A DNA stretch of 64,000 nt, taken from Cyathus striatus (lineage: Eukaryota; Basidiomycota; Agaricomycetes; Agaricales; Nidulariaceae). Shown here piece by piece: positions 36,129 through 47,276 of the stretch; position 1 is the stretch's first letter; every line of letters starts with the position of its first letter. The position numbers and the translations under genes are program-made. Below the pieces are notes generated by a model, which saw only the letters and a list, made by a program, of their open reading frames with translations, searched no databases and was not told the DNA's origin. Location of the stretch: positions 3,100,001 through 3,164,000 of the forward strand of contig JAOVFP010000017.1 in assembly GCA_025738555.1 (NCBI GenBank). The letters run 5' to 3'.

Positions 36129-36815
36129 CTACCTCTCCCACTTCTTCAGATCGAAGCGTTCACGCTGTACTACGTTATTCATAACTTCCTCTCTCCATGG
36201 AGTGCTTGTGGCTAATTTATACTCTCGCGTGTCGAATGATGCAGTGTTCTCCCACGCATGAATAGCTAAGTAGCGTGGGGTGGAAGATGAAGATGCAGCT
36301 TGCAGGATGTAACGCGCAGAAGACAACCATCCAGGGACTTTCTGCAAAAGTGGAATATGTTCATCCGTGTACCAATCATTGAAGGAAGTTTCACTTGAAG
36401 AACTTGGCGTAAGTGCAACTCCTATAAAAATTTGCATCGTCGAGGAGCGGAGTGGATGTGCCCCCTGAACATCAAGTAGCTTAAATATGCTGCATTCGGT
36501 GTTTATTCCGTTCTTTCCCAGCTCTTCCACTATTTTTGGTGGAATAGTGGTAAAATCATCTTTCCGGTTGATAAAGGAGAACGCCGCGGTAAGAGGCTGA
36601 TTTTCTTGAATACTTTGAAGGAATTGGATCGAAGAATCCGGAATTTGGTTTGTAACGCAACGTTGAATATCTTGGGTTGATTTTAAATTAGCAAGTGCTT
36701 TTAAAACATTTTGAACTTGGTGCATACCAGCTTCGTTTATGGGCGTGAGCGATGCACTCCCCCGGAGGATAATTAAAAGTAAATGACTCTCGTGAGGATT
36801 ATGTGCCTCTGACAT
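36129..36815 (-). CDS. EthD-like dimeric alpha/beta-barrel protein
   Basis: A single-exon frame of 228 residues from MSEAHNPHESHLLLIILRGS (Met at 36815). The C-terminal half FNDWYTDEHIPLLQKVPGWLSSARYIL ... YLAIHAWENTASFDTREYKLATSTPW has the WY.EEH.P...VPG pattern of EthD/dimeric ferredoxin-like barrels common in fungi; such proteins range from monooxygenase partners to proteins of unknown role. No signal peptide is seen from this start. The upstream extension to 36869 would need a GTG start and is not used. The 5' end of the Helitron array begins 121 bp upstream (36937), so the proximal promoter is very short or lies in transposon DNA. A decayed tail copy lies at 31924-32090. Confidence 0.65.
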   Translation of the reverse strand: MSEAHNPHESHLLLIILRGSASLTPINEAGMHQVQNVLKALANLKSTQDIQRCVTNQIPDSSIQFLQSIQENQPLTAAFSFINRKDDFTTIPPKIVEELGKNGINTECSIFKLLDVQGAHPLRSSTMQIFIGVALTPSSSSETSFNDWYTDEHIPLLQKVPGWLSSARYILQAASSSSTPRYLAIHAWENTASFDTREYKLATSTPWREEVMNNVVQRERFDLKKWER

Positions 36816-37830
36816 GGTGGAAAATAACGGCGCGGAAAGCAGGAGGAAAGTCAAGAAAGGTTTACTCACCTTATATCATTCAGAAGAAGCTAATGCATGA
36901 GAGTCGACGTGCATTTGGATTTGTAAACTTCTCAGATCTATATATAATGAGAGAAGGCCTGGGAATTTGAGGTATAGATGGTGCGTGTGAACGGCCGAAT
37001 GTGATAGCCGCGGATGGTTCATGGGAAATTGCGGTATTTAGAAATTGTTGGAAATTGAAAATAATTGGAAATAATAAATAATAAAATTTTAATGTATATT
37101 TGGCATCTTTACTGTTTTCGGAGGAAATTGATGCGCCGCGGTGCGTCTTTCCTTTTTGGCTAGAGATTGATGGGTTGCTGTACCGATCTGGGATTCTGCT
37201 TAAAACGGATGGATGCAAATATTGTTCAACAAAGTAAATGACTAAGCACGCCACAATGGCTGATTGATGGCTGCACTGATGCAACGAAATTGTGCTGCTG
37301 GGACTTCCTTTCCCTTTCCCCCCTCCCCCCTTGAGTTGTAACAGGACAATAATACAGTACATATTTGTAGATATATACTGGGACTATAAATATTTAAGTA
37401 TTATGAAAATTATTGTGACTGCTGTAGTGATTTATAGTGTATTTGTTATATTTTGAGGTATTGTGATGTGCTGTTTACTGTAATTATATTGTGTTGGAAT
37501 GTTGGAATGTGTTAAATAAGGATATTTATGTGGATAAGAATGGGAGTATAATTGATAAGTTATGATGTATTTGATGGATGGTGTAGTAATTTATAGTGTA
37601 TTATATGTAGTTTGAGTTGATTTTCAGCAATTGATGATGAGAATATTTGGTTGTCAGTGTATAATATGTGTTTAATTGATGTGAATACTGGGAATGATGT
37701 TGAGGAAGATTGGTTGAGATATATTTGTGATGTAATTTATGTGTAAATGGTGATAGGTGTAATATTCAGGAAGACTCTGTTGTTCAGGGCAATTGTTGGG
37801 CTATAAAATATGATATATACAATATGGGTG

Positions 37831-38080
37831 ATATAACCTAAATGAGGTGCAATAAATTAAAGGGAGCTCTAACTGATTGATACTTGATGGGTGATTAATG
37901 TGAATGAGTGTGTGTAGATATAATCTAAATGAGGTGCAATAAATTAAAGGGAACTCATAATTCATTGATACTGGATGGGTGATTGACGTGAATGAGTGTG
38001 TGTAGATATAATCTAAATGAGGTGCAATAAATTATAAGGAGCTCTAACTGATTGATACTCAGTATTGATTGCCTTGGGTG
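37831..38080 (+). repeat. 87-88 bp tandem repeat inside E1 (three copies)
   Basis: Units beginning at the CTAAATGAGGTGCAATAAAT motif occur near 37837, 37924 and 38012. E4 (about 49758) and E6 (about 59037) each carry one copy, so the expansion is specific to E1. Confidence 0.8.
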
Positions 38081-38788
38081 TAGATATAAAGTACACAGGT
38101 GTAAATATGTGAGAATAGAGGACACATGAGGATGTGGGATGTGGATGAATTGGAGATGGTGGAAGGTGGATGCACAATAATGTGGTGTGATTAATGGAGA
38201 TTGCATTGGGTGGAAGTGAACCAAGTGCAAATGATTATCCTTTTCAGGGAGATCTGCGATCATTGTGAGTAGGACAACAAACAACAGAAGATCAAAGCTT
38301 CACTGAAAGAAAGAATCTGTATATCAGGTAGAATATTCTGAGGAGGGACAGTTTCTGAATCTATGGCATACTTAGAGTCTAGAGACCATTGATGAGTAAT
38401 TGATAGACAGTAAATGTTATTGCAGACCTGTTTTGTGAGCAGGTTTTTGAGTATTTTGGTTTTGTTTCACCAGAAAGCCATGTTTGATAGCAGAATTTAA
38501 GAAAGGGGTTGCTGAAATCCAAAGTTGGTTGTGATGAAAAAGAAAAGCATAGTTTACCAAATGGTGACTGGGATCAAATGGGTACCCTACAGCTAAACAA
38601 GACCAAACTGTTAGTATCACATGAACTACACTTCAGTAAGCATCTATGTGTGGATGTGTGTGGATATAAAGCACACAGGTGGATATATTTCTGATGGGTA
38701 AACTGCAATAAATTAAAAGGAGCTCTAACTCATTGATAGAAATAGTTAGAGATATATAAGTGATGCAATTTAAGTGTAAATGATGATG

Positions 38789-39124
38789 GGTGTAGATATA
38801 AAGAACACGGGTGTAGATATAAAGAACACGGGTGTAGATATAAACAACACGGGTGTAGATATAAAGAACACGGGTGTAGATATAAACAACACGGGTGTAG
38901 ATATAAAGAACACGGGTGTAGATATAAACAACACGGGTGTAGATATAAACAACACGGGTGTAGATATAAACAACACGGGTGTAGATATAAACAACACGGG
39001 TGTAGATATAAACAACACGGGTGTAGATATAAACAACACGGGTGTAGATATAAACAACACGGGTGTAGATATAAACAACACGGGTGTAGATATAAACAAC
39101 ACGGGTGTAGATATAAACAACACG
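38789..39124 (+). repeat. E1 minisatellite, 21-bp unit x16
   Basis: Sixteen uninterrupted 21-bp units with core GGGTGTAGATATAAA; units alternate AAG and AAC early, then become uniform AAC toward the 3' side. Being a multiple of three, it reads through as GVDINNT repeats, but the reverse frame is equally open, so coding is not implied. It ends about 25 bp before the 3' module. Confidence 0.95.
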
Positions 39125-39148
39125 GGTAGATATATATTTCATGGGATA

Positions 39149-39346
39149 GCAGGGGGTTTGGGGGGTGCAACCCCCCAAGAAGAAAAAAAGCGGGGGTCTG
39201 GGGGCGCAGCCCCTCAGCCAAAGGACTGGGATTAAGAAGCAGGGGGTCTGGGGGGCGCAGCCCCACAGCAAGCTGTCATCTGTGTGGAGCGGAGGAGGGA
39301 GCCGACAGGCTCCCGTACCCGTAGCGGAGCACGGGTGTAAAGCTTG
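39149..39346 (+). repeat. Helitron 3' module with hairpins (E1 copy)
   Basis: A GC-rich block found at the 3' end of all six complete units (also 47080-47276, 48523-48721, 50451-50649, 57929-58127, 59879-60079). It contains three G-run/C-run hairpins of the types GGGGGGTGCAACCCCCC, GGGGGCGCAGCCCC and GGGGGGCGCAGCCCC, and a terminal stem CCCGTAGCGGAGCACGGG, followed by ten bases ending CTTG. A hairpin about ten bases before the 3' end is the hallmark of Helitron termini. Confidence 0.9.
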
Positions 39347-39809
39347 TCTATATATAATGAGAGAAGGCCTGGGAATTTGAGGTATAGATGGTGCGTGTGA
39401 ACGGCCGAATGTGATAGCCGCGGATGGTTCATGGGAAATTGCGGTATTTAGAAATTGTTGGAAATTGAAAATAATTGGAAATAATAAATAATAATATTTT
39501 AATGTATATTTGGCATCTTTACTGTTTTCGGAGGGAATTGATGCACCGCGGTGCGTCTTTCCTTTTTGGGCAGAGATTGATGGGGTGCACTCGCGATTTG
39601 GGATTCTGCTCAGAACGGATGGAACCAAACGCTCTTCAACAAATTTAAATGACTAAGCATCTTGAAGGGGTTGAGCACAATGCCCAGGCGCGTTATTAAG
39701 CGCATTATTAAGCATTCGACTTTTGGAAATGGGCTGTGCCGCATTGCTGCATGCTGCACTGATGCTGTGCTGCCACCCTTTCTTTTCCTCCCTCCACTTC
39801 TCCCCCCTC

Positions 39810-40700
39810 GATTTTTGGCCTCTCTATCATACTGTAAGTGTTTAGCAACAATGTTGCTTCAATGTGACTGAAATTTCGGATTTTTTGGAAGCCACTGCAC
39901 CATTATATAGTGCATTCTTTGCATTTCTGCGAGTTTTTGCCTATTTTTTAAAATAAAAAATAGCTGCCTATTGAATCTTTTGCTCCCTCCACTCCCCCTC
40001 CCCCTCAATCTTTTGACCTCACCATCCTACTGTAAGTGTTTAGGGATATTATTGCCTCATGTTCACTGAAATTTCGCATTTTTTGGGGCAGCCACTGCAC
40101 TATTCTATAGTGTTTTTCTTGCTTTTCTGCGAGTTTTTGGTGTTTTTTTTTTTTCTTTAACAGGTACTCTGGACCTCTGGACCCTTGGACTTTTGGCTCT
40201 TGGCTCTTGGCTCTAGGCTCTGTGCTCTCTTGGCTCTGGACTTTGGCTCTCTAGCTCTCTGACTCTCTGGCTTCTCTGTGTTCTTTGTTTGTGTATTAAG
40301 TAGGGATTGTGTTTTTGCTGCAGCCGTCTCAGGCATTACAGTGGCAGGAGAATTGGCAGACCAAGGTGAAGTGCAGTGAAGTCCTACCTACCTGGCCTCT
40401 CTTTACGAGTGTTTGCCGGTTGCCACACAGCTCTATTTGTATTAGAGTTGGGACCGCTCTCTGTGCACAGTGTGTAGGGAGATTGGTGTGGTGTATTTTT
40501 CAGTCACCCCCCTTCCTTTTTAGGAAGTAGCTCCATTTTCAACTACCACTGTTTCCACCGATTTCGCCTTTTTTTCTCTGTGTCATTGGGATAGCCCAGC
40601 TGGACCAAATAACTGCTCTATTTATTCACAAGGTATAGAACAAATTCAGTGGCATTCATGTATGTGATTTTGCTTCCTAATGAGTGAGCAGGATGTGTAC
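39810..40700 (+). promoter_or_regulatory. E2 leader: tandem intron-like segments and conserved block
   Basis: Two related segments each contain a TACTGTAAGTGTTTAG donor, a TGACTGAAATTTCG branch-like stretch and a T-tract ending in AAG or CAG, then a CACTAT-type stem-loop (ATTCTATAGTG) and TTTCTGCGAG. A CTCT/TTGGCTC-rich tract follows (40180-40270), then a block from CAGCCGTCTCAGGCATTACA conserved in E5 and E7. Probably the spliced 5' leader of the Rep-helicase transcript; the transcription start is not determined. Confidence 0.55.
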
Positions 40701-40716
40701 TGATCATTGTTTAAAG

Positions 40717-43700
40717 GTCAACTCCCATCAGCGCTGCAGAGCAGGCACGCCAAAATGCACGGCAGGCTGAGCGCGAGTTACGTGTATTGAATACCCCTGA
40801 AAATAGGCAGGAACCTCTGCCTGCTGCTGTAGATGGTCCTGCCCAGCCTCCATATTACCATCTGCCTGCTGATTTGGAGGCCTGGCGTGTGAGCCTTCCT
40901 CCCATTGTGCCACCCATTGGCAGAGGGAGGGGAAGGGGAAGGGGTAGGGGTAGGGGAAGAGGTCAGGGTGAAGAAAATGGTGAATCAAGTACACGAGGTG
41001 ATACAAGTCGTGGTCGACAAAGAGGAAGGGGTACAGTTGCAGCTCAGAGGCAGAATGCTAACCCCCCACTTCCTGTGGAGCATCGTCCAGCTCCTGACAA
41101 TCAGCAAATTATACAATGGAATCCTCCCATGGTTGCAGAGGCAGTTCTGCCACTCCATCATTTGGAAAATATTCAATGGGCTGATAACAATCCACCACAA
41201 CATATTCCTCGCATGCATGCACCCCTGCCTGTAGCTGCTCCTTGGAATAACTTTGTACAGCAAAATATTCCTCACATAAATGTACTGCCCCCTGCCACTA
41301 ATCCTCAGATTCACTGGAATGATCCTGTCATTGCAGAAGATATTCCTCAGCAGAATAACCTGTTGCCAAATATACAATGGGCAGCAAATATTCCCCCACC
41401 TCCTCCTGTTAATCCACTGCAAAACATTCCTCACATAATTACACCTCCTCCCCCAGCTGTTCAAAATGTGCAGTGGGACCATCCAATCATTATTGAAGCT
41501 ATTCCACCTCCTGACATTCCTCCTCAAAATGTACGATGGGCTGCAGATATTCGACGTCCCATCTTCCCTCTTCCTGTAACTATTCCCCAGGTCATTCTTC
41601 CACTTCCCCCTGTTGCTATTCCAAATGTGCAGCAGATTGCTCAAATAATGGCTGAAGCTTTGCCTCCTGCCAATGATCAAGGTGTTCACTGGATGCCTCC
41701 AGTTCTACATCCCAATCCCCTACCAGTATGTGGCTTTTTAGAATGCTTTATTTAACTATTTTAATTATGATGTAAAGATTAATGCCCCTGATATTGCTCC
41801 TGCCACTCAAAATATTCGATGGCATCACCCTGTTCCCACACATCATCGCCCATTCCGTGTTAATCAACAGATTAATGATGAAAATCCTCCTGCTCCAGTT
41901 CCCATTCCTGTAACCCCTTTCCAGGTTAACCCTCCACCTGTTCCTGCTCTTCCTCAGCCATTGCGAGTTAATCAACAAGATACTCCAAATGTACAGGGAA
42001 GCATGCCTGCTCCTCTACCCCCTATCCAGGTTAATCCTCCACCAATTCCTGCTCAACTTCAACTTTTACATATTAATCAACAGAATACTCCAAATGCTGA
42101 AGGCACTCCTGCTCCTCTACATCTTCCACCATTCCAGATTAATCCTACTCCTGCTCCTTTACCTGCTCCTGCTCCCCCTATCCAGGCTAATGCCACCCCT
42201 GCCCTTGCTCCTTTACCTGTTCCTGCTCCTGCTCCTACTCCTGCTCCTGCTCTTCTTCAACCTTTCCGAGTTCATCTGCAAGATCCTACCAATGTACAAG
42301 GAAATGCCCCTGTTACTGTTGAACCATTTCGTGTCTTTCAACATAACCATTCTAACATTCAAAATCATTCTGATTTTCATTGGGTTCCTCCAGTAATGCC
42401 ACCACCACCACCACCACCACCACCACCACCTCTTCCAAATTTTCATTTCATTGAACAATATCCTGCAGTATGTCCAAAATATTACTTTTATTGTCATCAT
42501 ATTAATTTGAATTACAGCCTCCTGTTTTTGTTGAACCCATTATTGCTCATCCACTTCCAATGCCTGCAGTTCCACCTCCACTTCTTCAGTTCAATCCACA
42601 AAACATGATGGTTATTGATGTGCCAGATATTCCTCCAACTCCCACACCACCACCTCCACCCCCACGTCCTCAGCACATTCCTATTGCTCGCCAGCCATTT
42701 GATCGCAATTGGCCAAAATTTACTCTTGGGCATTTCACTGATGTCTGTCCTGACTGTAATGCATTGCATTGGAAGGCTGAACGTTTGACTGCTTCAACCA
42801 GAGAGCGTCTTCAATTTGGAAGTTGCTGTCTGACTGGAAAGGTTAAACTACCAGGCTGGGGCCAATCACCCAGGGAGTTGACAGAGCTGCTCGCAAAGGA
42901 TGGAAACAAGAATTTCCAGGACAATATTCGTCAATACAACTGTGCCTTTGCCATGACATCCATGGGAATTGAGAATAATGCTTCCATCCAGGCTGGAGGT
43001 CCATATGTTTTCAAAATTGGAGGTCGAGTTACTCATTTTGCTGGATCACTCCTACCTCGCCAAGGTCTTCCCAGAAAGTATGCTCAACTCTACATTCATG
43101 ATCCAGCTGAGGCACCTTCACCTCAGGATCGAATTAATGGTCATCCTGCTAATCGTCGTCTTAACATGGATGTCAATGTCATGAGAATATTGGAAGATAT
43201 TCTCTATCGTCATCATCCAGGTGCATCAGTCTATCGGAAGGCCTATCAGGAAATACAGAATAATAACCCTGCTCGCAATTTTCGCCTTGCCATTTGTCGT
43301 CCTGTAGGCACAGACCGACGGCGATACAATGTTCCAACACAAGATGAGATTTCAGTCCTTCTGCTTGGGGATGGTGATCGGGTTGAGGGACCTCGCGAGG
43401 TCATCATGCATCGCCTTGATGGTGCACTGGAGCGAATCAGTGAGGTGAATGCTATGTATTGGCCATTTCACTATCCAATTCTGTTTCCACAAGGTCAACT
43501 TGGATGGCAGCCTGGCATTCTATATCATGGTGTGCAGGAGGTGGATAATGTAGATCATGTGCCCAACAGGCTACCAGGAGAGGAGGAGGATGCACCCACA
43601 ACCAAGAAGCGCAAGCATGTCTCACAAATTGAGCATTTTCGCTACTACATCCATCCACGTATTGGTGAGAATCTTCATCAATTCAGGACAAAGAAGCTCT

Positions 43701-46700
43701 TTCAGGAGTATAGTGTGGATACATGGGCATGTACTGAGCAGGGTCGGTTGCGTTGGATTGATGGCCATCAACCAGAGATCCGTGCTGAAACCTATCAGGG
43801 AATAGTGGATGCCATTGCAGTTAATCCAGATGTGCAAGGGGAAGAACTTGGGAAAAGGGTAATCATTCCATCGAGTTTTGCAGGAAGCACTCGATTCATG
43901 CAGCAGAACTGTCAGGATGCACTGGCTATCAATCGTCACTTTAAGTTTCCAGACTACTTCCTGACAGTGACCATGGATCCCCATCACCCAGATGTGAAGA
44001 GTGCCTTGCCTGAAGGAGTGGAAGCTCATGACCGGCCAGACATTGTGGTTCGGGTGTTTCGTCAAATCCAGCAGCAGATCATCCGAGATATCTACCAGGA
44101 GGGCATCTTTGGACAATGTGTTGCACATATTCATACCATTGAATACCAGAAGCGTGGACTGCCACATATGCATTTAATTGTGTTTGTGGCTCCTGAGGAC
44201 AAGTTGCGCACTCCTGAGGACATTGACAGCATGATCACTGCTGAACTTCCTGATCCTGACACTGAACCTGAGCTGTATGATTTGATTCTGAGAACCATGA
44301 TTCACAAACCCTGTGGTCCTGGCAGCAATCAGTCATGCATGGAGGGTGGCAAGTGCTCAAAGGGATTTCCAAAGGCTTATCGGGATGAGACCATCATCAC
44401 AGATGATTCATATTCTGTTCTGAGAAGGAGGGAGATCACCAGATTTCAGCCCATGACCAGAGATGGGACCCCAGTGAATAACTGCTGGGTTGTGCCATAC
44501 AATCGATATCTGTCATGGAAGTACAGGTGCCACATTAATGTTGAATGCATTGCATCAATCAAGGCTATCAAGTACATTTACAAGTACATTTTTAAAGGCC
44601 ATGATCGTGCTACAGTGGAGTTTTCACAGGAACTGAATGAGATGAAGACATTCTTTGATGCTCGCTATGTCTCTCCCTGTGAGGCTGTGTGGCGACTGTT
44701 TGCATTTAAATTGCATGAGGAGGTCCCAAATGTGGTTCGGCTGTCAATTCATCTTCCAAATGAGCAGTCTGTTATATATGATCAGAATGCTGAAGATGTG
44801 CGGGAGGCAGTGGAGCGTGCATCAACACAAGATACCACTCTTACTGCTTACTTTAAGGCCAACATTGAATACCCAGCAGCAAGAGAGGTTCTGTACCAGG
44901 ACATGCCCAATACCTTTGTGTGGAATAAAACTGAGCGCAAGTGGACACTTCGACAGCGAGGATTTGCCATTGGACGGACATACTTTGTTCATCCAAATGC
45001 TGGGGAGCGATTCTACCTGCGAACATTGCTGACAGTGGTCAAGGGTGCAAAATCCTTTGCAGACTTGCGAACAGTTGATGGAGTTGTGCATCGGACATTC
45101 AGAGAGGCATGTTTGGCCTTAGGACTTCTGCAGGATGATGGTGAATGGAGAGAGTGTTTGCGAGATGCTGCTGCTATGAAGACAGGTTATCAGCTGCGCA
45201 GCCTGTTTGGGACTATTCTTCGAGACTGTGGGCCTGTGGATTATGTGGGACTCTGGAATGAATTTAAGGAACACATCTGTGATGATCTGGGACATATCAT
45301 TCGAACACACCTTCATCTTGCAGATCCTACAGAGGAACAGATCTATGATTATGGGCTGTATCTGATTGATAAATTTCTGATCAGTTCTGGCAAGTCTCTG
45401 TCACAATGGATAGATATGCCACTACCACTACCAACAGAAAACTGGCATGAACGGGAGCAGCAAGCCAACAACAGGAGGGAAGACCAAACAAACAATCCAT
45501 TGATTGCAGTATACACTGCATATGATGTAGTGGAACAGCACGCTCTGGGTCAGGAGCGACTTGCAACTTTGAATGAGGAGCAGCGTGCAGCCTTTGATCA
45601 GATAGTGAGGGCCATTGAGACACAATCTGGGGAACTGTTCTTCTTGCATGGCCCTGGAGGAACAGGAAAGACCTATGTGTACAACACACTATGCTATTAC
45701 CTTCGGGGGGAGGGAAAGATAGTGATTGTTGTTGCATCATCAGGAATTGCTGCTCTTCTGATTGTTGGAGGGCGAACAGCTCACTCTGTGTTCAAGATTC
45801 CAATTGATATCAATGAGACATCAATGTGCAATATTGCACGGGGTCAGATCTTGCTGGGCTGATTGAGAAGGCTGATGCAGTATTTTGGGATGAGGCACCA
45901 ATGCAGCACCGACATATTCATGAGGCAGTGAGCCGGACTTTCAAAGACCTTCGTCGTTCTGATCGACCATTTGGAGGATGCACTGTGGTGTATGGTGGAG
46001 ACTGGCAACAAATCCTTCCAGTGGTGGTACGAGGGAGCCGACCTCAGATTGTGTCAGCATGTCTTCAGAGATCTGATCTTTGGGCAGACATTACTGTAAT
46101 TCACTTGCGACGTAACATGCGATTGAATGTGGAGGATGAATCTGAACGACGATTTGCTGAGTGGCAGCTAGGTGTTGGACATGGAGAGCACACTACAAAT
46201 GAGGAGATTTCAATTCCAAACCACTTCAAGTGCACTTCAAATACTGTGGAGTCACTGATTTCAACTATCTACCCTGGACTTTCATCAGCTGAAGGACATG
46301 GTGATGAGTACTATGCTGAACGAACGATTCTGTCAAGTCGAAATGATGATGTGGATGCTCTGAACTCTCAGATTCTGGCTTCATTTCCAGGGGAGGCAAC
46401 TTCATTGCACAGTGCAGATACACTGCCAGATGATCAACGGTATGATGGGGAACTTCTTTACCCTGTGGAGTACCTGAACACGATCAACTGCTCTGGATTA
46501 CCACTGGCACACTTGGAGTTGAAGATAGGATGTCCTGTGATGGTACTTCGAAACCTGAGTGTTTCTGATGGAGTGTGCAATGGAAGCCGTGGAGTGATTA
46601 CAGGGATACGGAACCGAGTGTTGGAAGTTCGACTGTTAACTGGGGACAGGAGAGGAAGTCGGGTGTTTATACCACGGATGAAGCTTGAACCATCATCTTC

Positions 46701-46950
46701 TCAAGTTCCTTTTCGGTTTTGTCGACACCAGTTCCCTGTTCGACTTGCATTTGCAATGACGATCAATAAGGCACAAGGACAGTCCGTTTCACATGTTGGA
46801 TTGGACCTTCGGAATGGAGTGTTTACACATGGTCAGTTTTATGTTGGAGTGTCTCGAGTACGATCAGTACACCAGATGAAGGTGATTTGGGATGCTAGGA
46901 GTGAAGAATCTGTAACGAAGAATATAGTGTATCCTGAAGTGTTACTTTAG
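40717..46950 (+). pseudogene. Helitron Rep-helicase of E2 (one frameshift)
   Basis: Exons 40717-41725, 41778-42467 and 42518 onward join in frame. The first 570 or so residues are Pro-rich with repeated QWNPPIIAEAIPP-like units and an RGRGRG run. Then come a zinc-like CPDCNALHW, the Rep domain with HUH motif PHMHLIVF and tyrosine motif KYIYKYIFKGHD, and a PIF1-type superfamily 1 helicase (GPGGTGKT, VFWDEAPM, GGDWQQILPVV, AMTINKAQGQS, GVSRVRS). At 45840-45843 a G-run has four G where intact E5 has five, shifting the frame between Walker A and B; the second half continues in another frame (45826-46950). A sequencing slip is possible. HUH nucleases nick and rejoin single strands in rolling-circle transposition. 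Confidence 0.9.
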
Positions 46951-47276
46951 TATGTTGTAGATACTGTAGATAAGATTTTAGTAGTGTTCAGTAGTGTACT
47001 ATGTTTATATTGATATATATATATATATATTAAAAATAAGTAATGAATTGGAAAAAGAATAAATAAGTTAAAATATCAAGCAGGGGGTTTGGGGGTGCAA
47101 CCCCCCAAGAAGAAAAAAGCGGGGGTCTGGGGGCGCAGCCCCTCAGTGTTTGGAACTGGGATTAAGAAGCAGGGGGTCTGGGGGGCGCAGCCCCACAGCA
47201 AGCCGTCATTCGTGTGGAGCGGAGGAGGGAGCCGACAGGCTCCCGTTCCCGTAGCGGAGCACGGGTGTAAGGCTTG

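Larger units (their letters stand above)
36937..39346 (+). mobile_element. Helitron unit E1, non-autonomous
   Basis: Starts TCTATATATAATGAGAG directly after host base A (36936) and ends with a hairpin (39317-39336) plus GTAAAGCTTG. About the first 310 bases match the 5' end of autonomous unit E2 almost exactly. The interior has no transposition gene. It holds three 87-88 bp tandem repeats near 37831-38060, a stretch shared with E4 and E6, a 16-unit minisatellite and the common 3' module. It is the only unit whose left side touches host DNA. Confidence 0.85.
39347..47276 (+). mobile_element. Helitron unit E2, Rep-helicase coding, frameshifted
   Basis: A 7.9-kb unit from TCTATATATAATGAGAG to GGCTTG at 47276. 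The order is: 5' end shared with E1; leader with two intron-like tandem segments (about 39810-40150); a TTGGCTCT-rich tract; a conserved leader exon-like block (about 40318-40480); the Rep-helicase gene (40717-46950); and the 3' module. E1 lies directly upstream and E3 directly downstream with no bases between. Confidence 0.9.

Noticed and set aside
37955..38284. Conserved minus-strand frame (MFVVLLTMIADLPEKDN...) present in E1, E4 and E6
   Set aside because: Conservation follows the DNA of the whole unit; composition is low-complexity His/Leu/Ser and there is no known domain.
37955..38284. Captured host-gene fragments inside non-autonomous Helitrons E1, E3, E4 and E6
   Set aside because: I looked for recognisable exons and found none; the interiors are AT-rich and shared among the units.
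38789..39124. CRISPR-like array
   Set aside because: Units are contiguous with no unique spacers, and the setting is a eukaryotic Helitron.
38633..39628. 331-codon minus-strand frame through the E1 minisatellite (and the plus-strand GVDINNT frame)
   Set aside because: Open only because the unit is 21 bp; several frames on both strands stay open, and no Met context or domain supports a protein.
40309..40530. Small frame (LLQPSQALQWQENWQ...) conserved in E2, E5 and E7
   Set aside because: Its C-terminal reading differs among units, and the block has splice-like signals; more likely leader sequence than a separate gene.
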